A stretch of 64,000 nucleotides of DNA from JAXDBM01 sp963709485 (lineage in GTDB: Bacteria; Desulfobacterota; Syntrophia; Syntrophales; Fen-1087), in assembly GCA_963709485.1 (NCBI GenBank), contig CAVPWE010000007.1, positions 1-64,000 of the forward strand, read 5' to 3'. Shown here in pieces: positions 62,798 through 64,000 of the stretch. Within the stretch, counting starts at the first letter, position 1. Each line of letters begins with the position of its first letter. A program made the position numbers and the translations under genes. The notes below the pieces were generated by a model, which saw only the letters and a program-made list of their open reading frames with translations, was not told where the DNA came from and made no database searches.

Positions 62798-63816
62798 AGA
62801 GGGGGAAAAAGCACTTTTGTCACGCCTGCGGCGGCCCCACTTCGCTGAAGACGGAAGACGGCTCAACCCGGGATTTTTGCCCGGCCTGCAACCTCTTCTT
62901 CTATGAAAACCCGCTTCCGGTCGTCTCGACGATCGTTACCGAGGATCGCCGGGTCCTGCTTGTGAAAAGGGGAAAGAAGCCTTACCGGGGGTTCTGGTGC
63001 CTGCCCACGGGATTTGCCGAAGTCGGGGAAAGCATCGAAGAGGCCGCGCTGCGCGAGCTGACGGAGGAAACGGGCATTGAAGGCCGGATCCTGAGCCTCG
63101 TGGATGTCCAATCCTACAAGAGCCGGTTTTACGGAGACCTGATTTTTATCACTTTCGAGGTGGAGCGGACCGGTGGGGATCTGCAGCCCGGGAGCGACAC
63201 GGTCCTGGCCCGGTACTTTCCCCTCGACCAGATGCCGCGGCTTGCCTTCCCTTCGAACCGGGATGCCATGAAGCGCTACATGAGCAATAAAGCGGAATAC
63301 TGGGCGATCGTCGATTCCTTCAGCATTTCCCTCGGCAGCGAAATCCCCGTGGCCCCGAGACGGAATCTCCTGTCGGACAAGCTGGTCAACGTCATTGAAG
63401 AAAACGCGGAAACCATTGTCCGGCGCTGGATGAACGATGTGCTGACCAACCCTTCGACGGCGGGATACCGGCAGCTGGACCGCTCACGCCTGTTCGGGGA
63501 CATCCGCAGGATGCTCTCCCGGTTCGGCAACTGGCTCGGCGGCGTCTACAAGGACTCCGACATTCGCGACTATTACACGGCCTTCGGGTGGGAGAGCCAC
63601 CGGAACGGCGTGGCCCTGAGCAACGTGCTCAGCGCCCTGAGCCTGGTCAAGAAGCATCTCTGGGAGTTCGCCCTTTCCCAGGGCATGTGGCATAAGACCC
63701 TCGACATCTACATGGCGCTGGAACTGGACCGGCGGATCGTCATTTTCTTCGACAAGGCGGTTTTCTATACGACGCAAGGACATGAAGCGGCGGGGTTGGC
63801 GTTGCCGGTTTCATGA
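62794..63816 (+). CDS. Zinc-ribbon Nudix hydrolase fused to an RsbRD-type domain
   Basis: 340 residues in three parts. A zinc ribbon (FCHACGGPTS ... FCPACNLFFYENP), a Nudix domain with box GFAEVGESIEEAALRELTEETGI, and a C-terminal alpha-helical domain (LVNVIEENAETIVRRWMNDVLTNPSTAGYRQ ... YYTAFGWESHRNGVALSNVLSALSLVKKHLWEF) resembling RsbRD_N sensor domains. The first two parts recall NudC-like pyrophosphatases for NADH-type substrates. The fusion suggests a regulatory domain that reads a metabolite. The start overlaps the methyltransferase stop (ATGA). Confidence 0.8.
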   Translation: MKRGKKHFCHACGGPTSLKTEDGSTRDFCPACNLFFYENPLPVVSTIVTEDRRVLLVKRGKKPYRGFWCLPTGFAEVGESIEEAALRELTEETGIEGRILSLVDVQSYKSRFYGDLIFITFEVERTGGDLQPGSDTVLARYFPLDQMPRLAFPSNRDAMKRYMSNKAEYWAIVDSFSISLGSEIPVAPRRNLLSDKLVNVIEENAETIVRRWMNDVLTNPSTAGYRQLDRSRLFGDIRRMLSRFGNWLGGVYKDSDIRDYYTAFGWESHRNGVALSNVLSALSLVKKHLWEFALSQGMWHKTLDIYMALELDRRIVIFFDKAVFYTTQGHEAAGLALPVS

Positions 63817-63840
63817 ACGGCGCTCACGAAAGCGAAGCGT

Positions 63841-64000
63841 TCACCACTCATGATTCATCACCTCGCGGGCGAGGGGGATGTCCGCGGGGGCCAGGTCATA
63901 GCGGTTCAGATGATGCGGGCGGACCCACCGGTAATCGTCATGGGCCCTCATCGTCATTTGACCATCCCGCCACCGGGTTGCATACGCCAGCAGCCGGACG
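63841..64000 (-). CDS. Nudix hydrolase, MutT/NudG-like (5' part outside the window)
   Basis: The minus frame gives the C-terminal 52 residues, including AHDDYRWVRPHHLNRYDLAPADIPLAREVM, the usual end of MutT-type or CTP pyrophosphohydrolases. TGA at 63843-63841. The Nudix box and start lie beyond 64000. Confidence 0.7.
   Translation of the reverse strand, partial: VRLLAYATRWRDGQMTMRAHDDYRWVRPHHLNRYDLAPADIPLAREVMNHEW

Overview
The window reads as a chromosomal segment of a GC-rich, strictly anaerobic Gram-negative bacterium, most likely a syntrophic member of the Desulfobacterota (Syntrophus/Smithella-like); this is inferred from gene content, not from a marker gene. The signs are an AMP-forming acyl-CoA ligase beside an acyl-CoA dehydrogenase, an indolepyruvate:ferredoxin oxidoreductase operon, Hdr/Frh-type iron-sulfur proteins, a MinD/Mrp-NifX cluster, selenium genes, and sigma-54 regulators.

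Layout. 1-3.5 kb: broken acyl-CoA ligase and acyl-CoA dehydrogenase, then a phosphoesterase. 3.7-10.2 kb: an accessory island with an exported RHS/YD-repeat protein carrying a phospholipase A2-like tip, an ISL3 transposase, small membrane ORFs, a 465-bp non-autonomous IS481-type element with a 6-bp target duplication, and an orphan RHS fragment. 10.2-14.1 kb: GAF protein, GAPDH, NtrC-type regulator, TruA. 14.3-17.0 kb: envelope genes (LysM, lipoprotein, DUF937-OmpA, BON). 17.3-22.7 kb: a trp operon (trpB-trpA-RAM gene-trpD-trpC-trpF) behind a leader peptide with four consecutive Trp codons and an attenuator; trpE and trpG are not here. 22.6-26.3 kb (minus): FrhB-like, iorA, iorB. 26.7-28.0 kb: YedE and YedF-like selenium/sulfur genes. 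28.1-37 kb: a type IIG restriction-methylation enzyme, TauE-like, VKOR and DsbA-like proteins, a peroxiredoxin with UGA at the peroxidatic position (probable selenoprotein), a metallo-beta-lactamase-fold enzyme, an HdrD-like protein and TrmO. 37-46.6 kb (minus): a cluster of Fe-S/metal handling genes (radical SAM, IscU-like, FmdB-like, DUF6125-like, pyruvoyl arginine decarboxylase, Mrp-NifX fusion, two ferredoxin-containing MinD-like ATPases, DUF5320, two NifX-like). 46.7-53.7 kb: rhodanese, sigma-54 regulator, biotin carboxylase-BCCP, epimerase, MltD-like transglycosylase. 53.9-58.4 kb: two convergent HD-GYP proteins and two MORN-repeat proteins, the first with a very long charged helix. 59-64 kb: ABC exporter with a LolA-like protein, a methyltransferase, a Nudix-RsbRD fusion and a partial Nudix gene.

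Many genes that look intact by homology are split by single-base indels, often in homopolymers (ligase, dehydrogenase, RHS, trpC, trpF, DUF937-OmpA, one MinD-like ATPase, the sigma-54 regulator). These lesions cluster and alternate with long clean stretches. I cannot tell assembly error from real decay. The UGA in the peroxiredoxin is different in kind: frame is kept, the position is catalytic and a SECIS-like hairpin follows.
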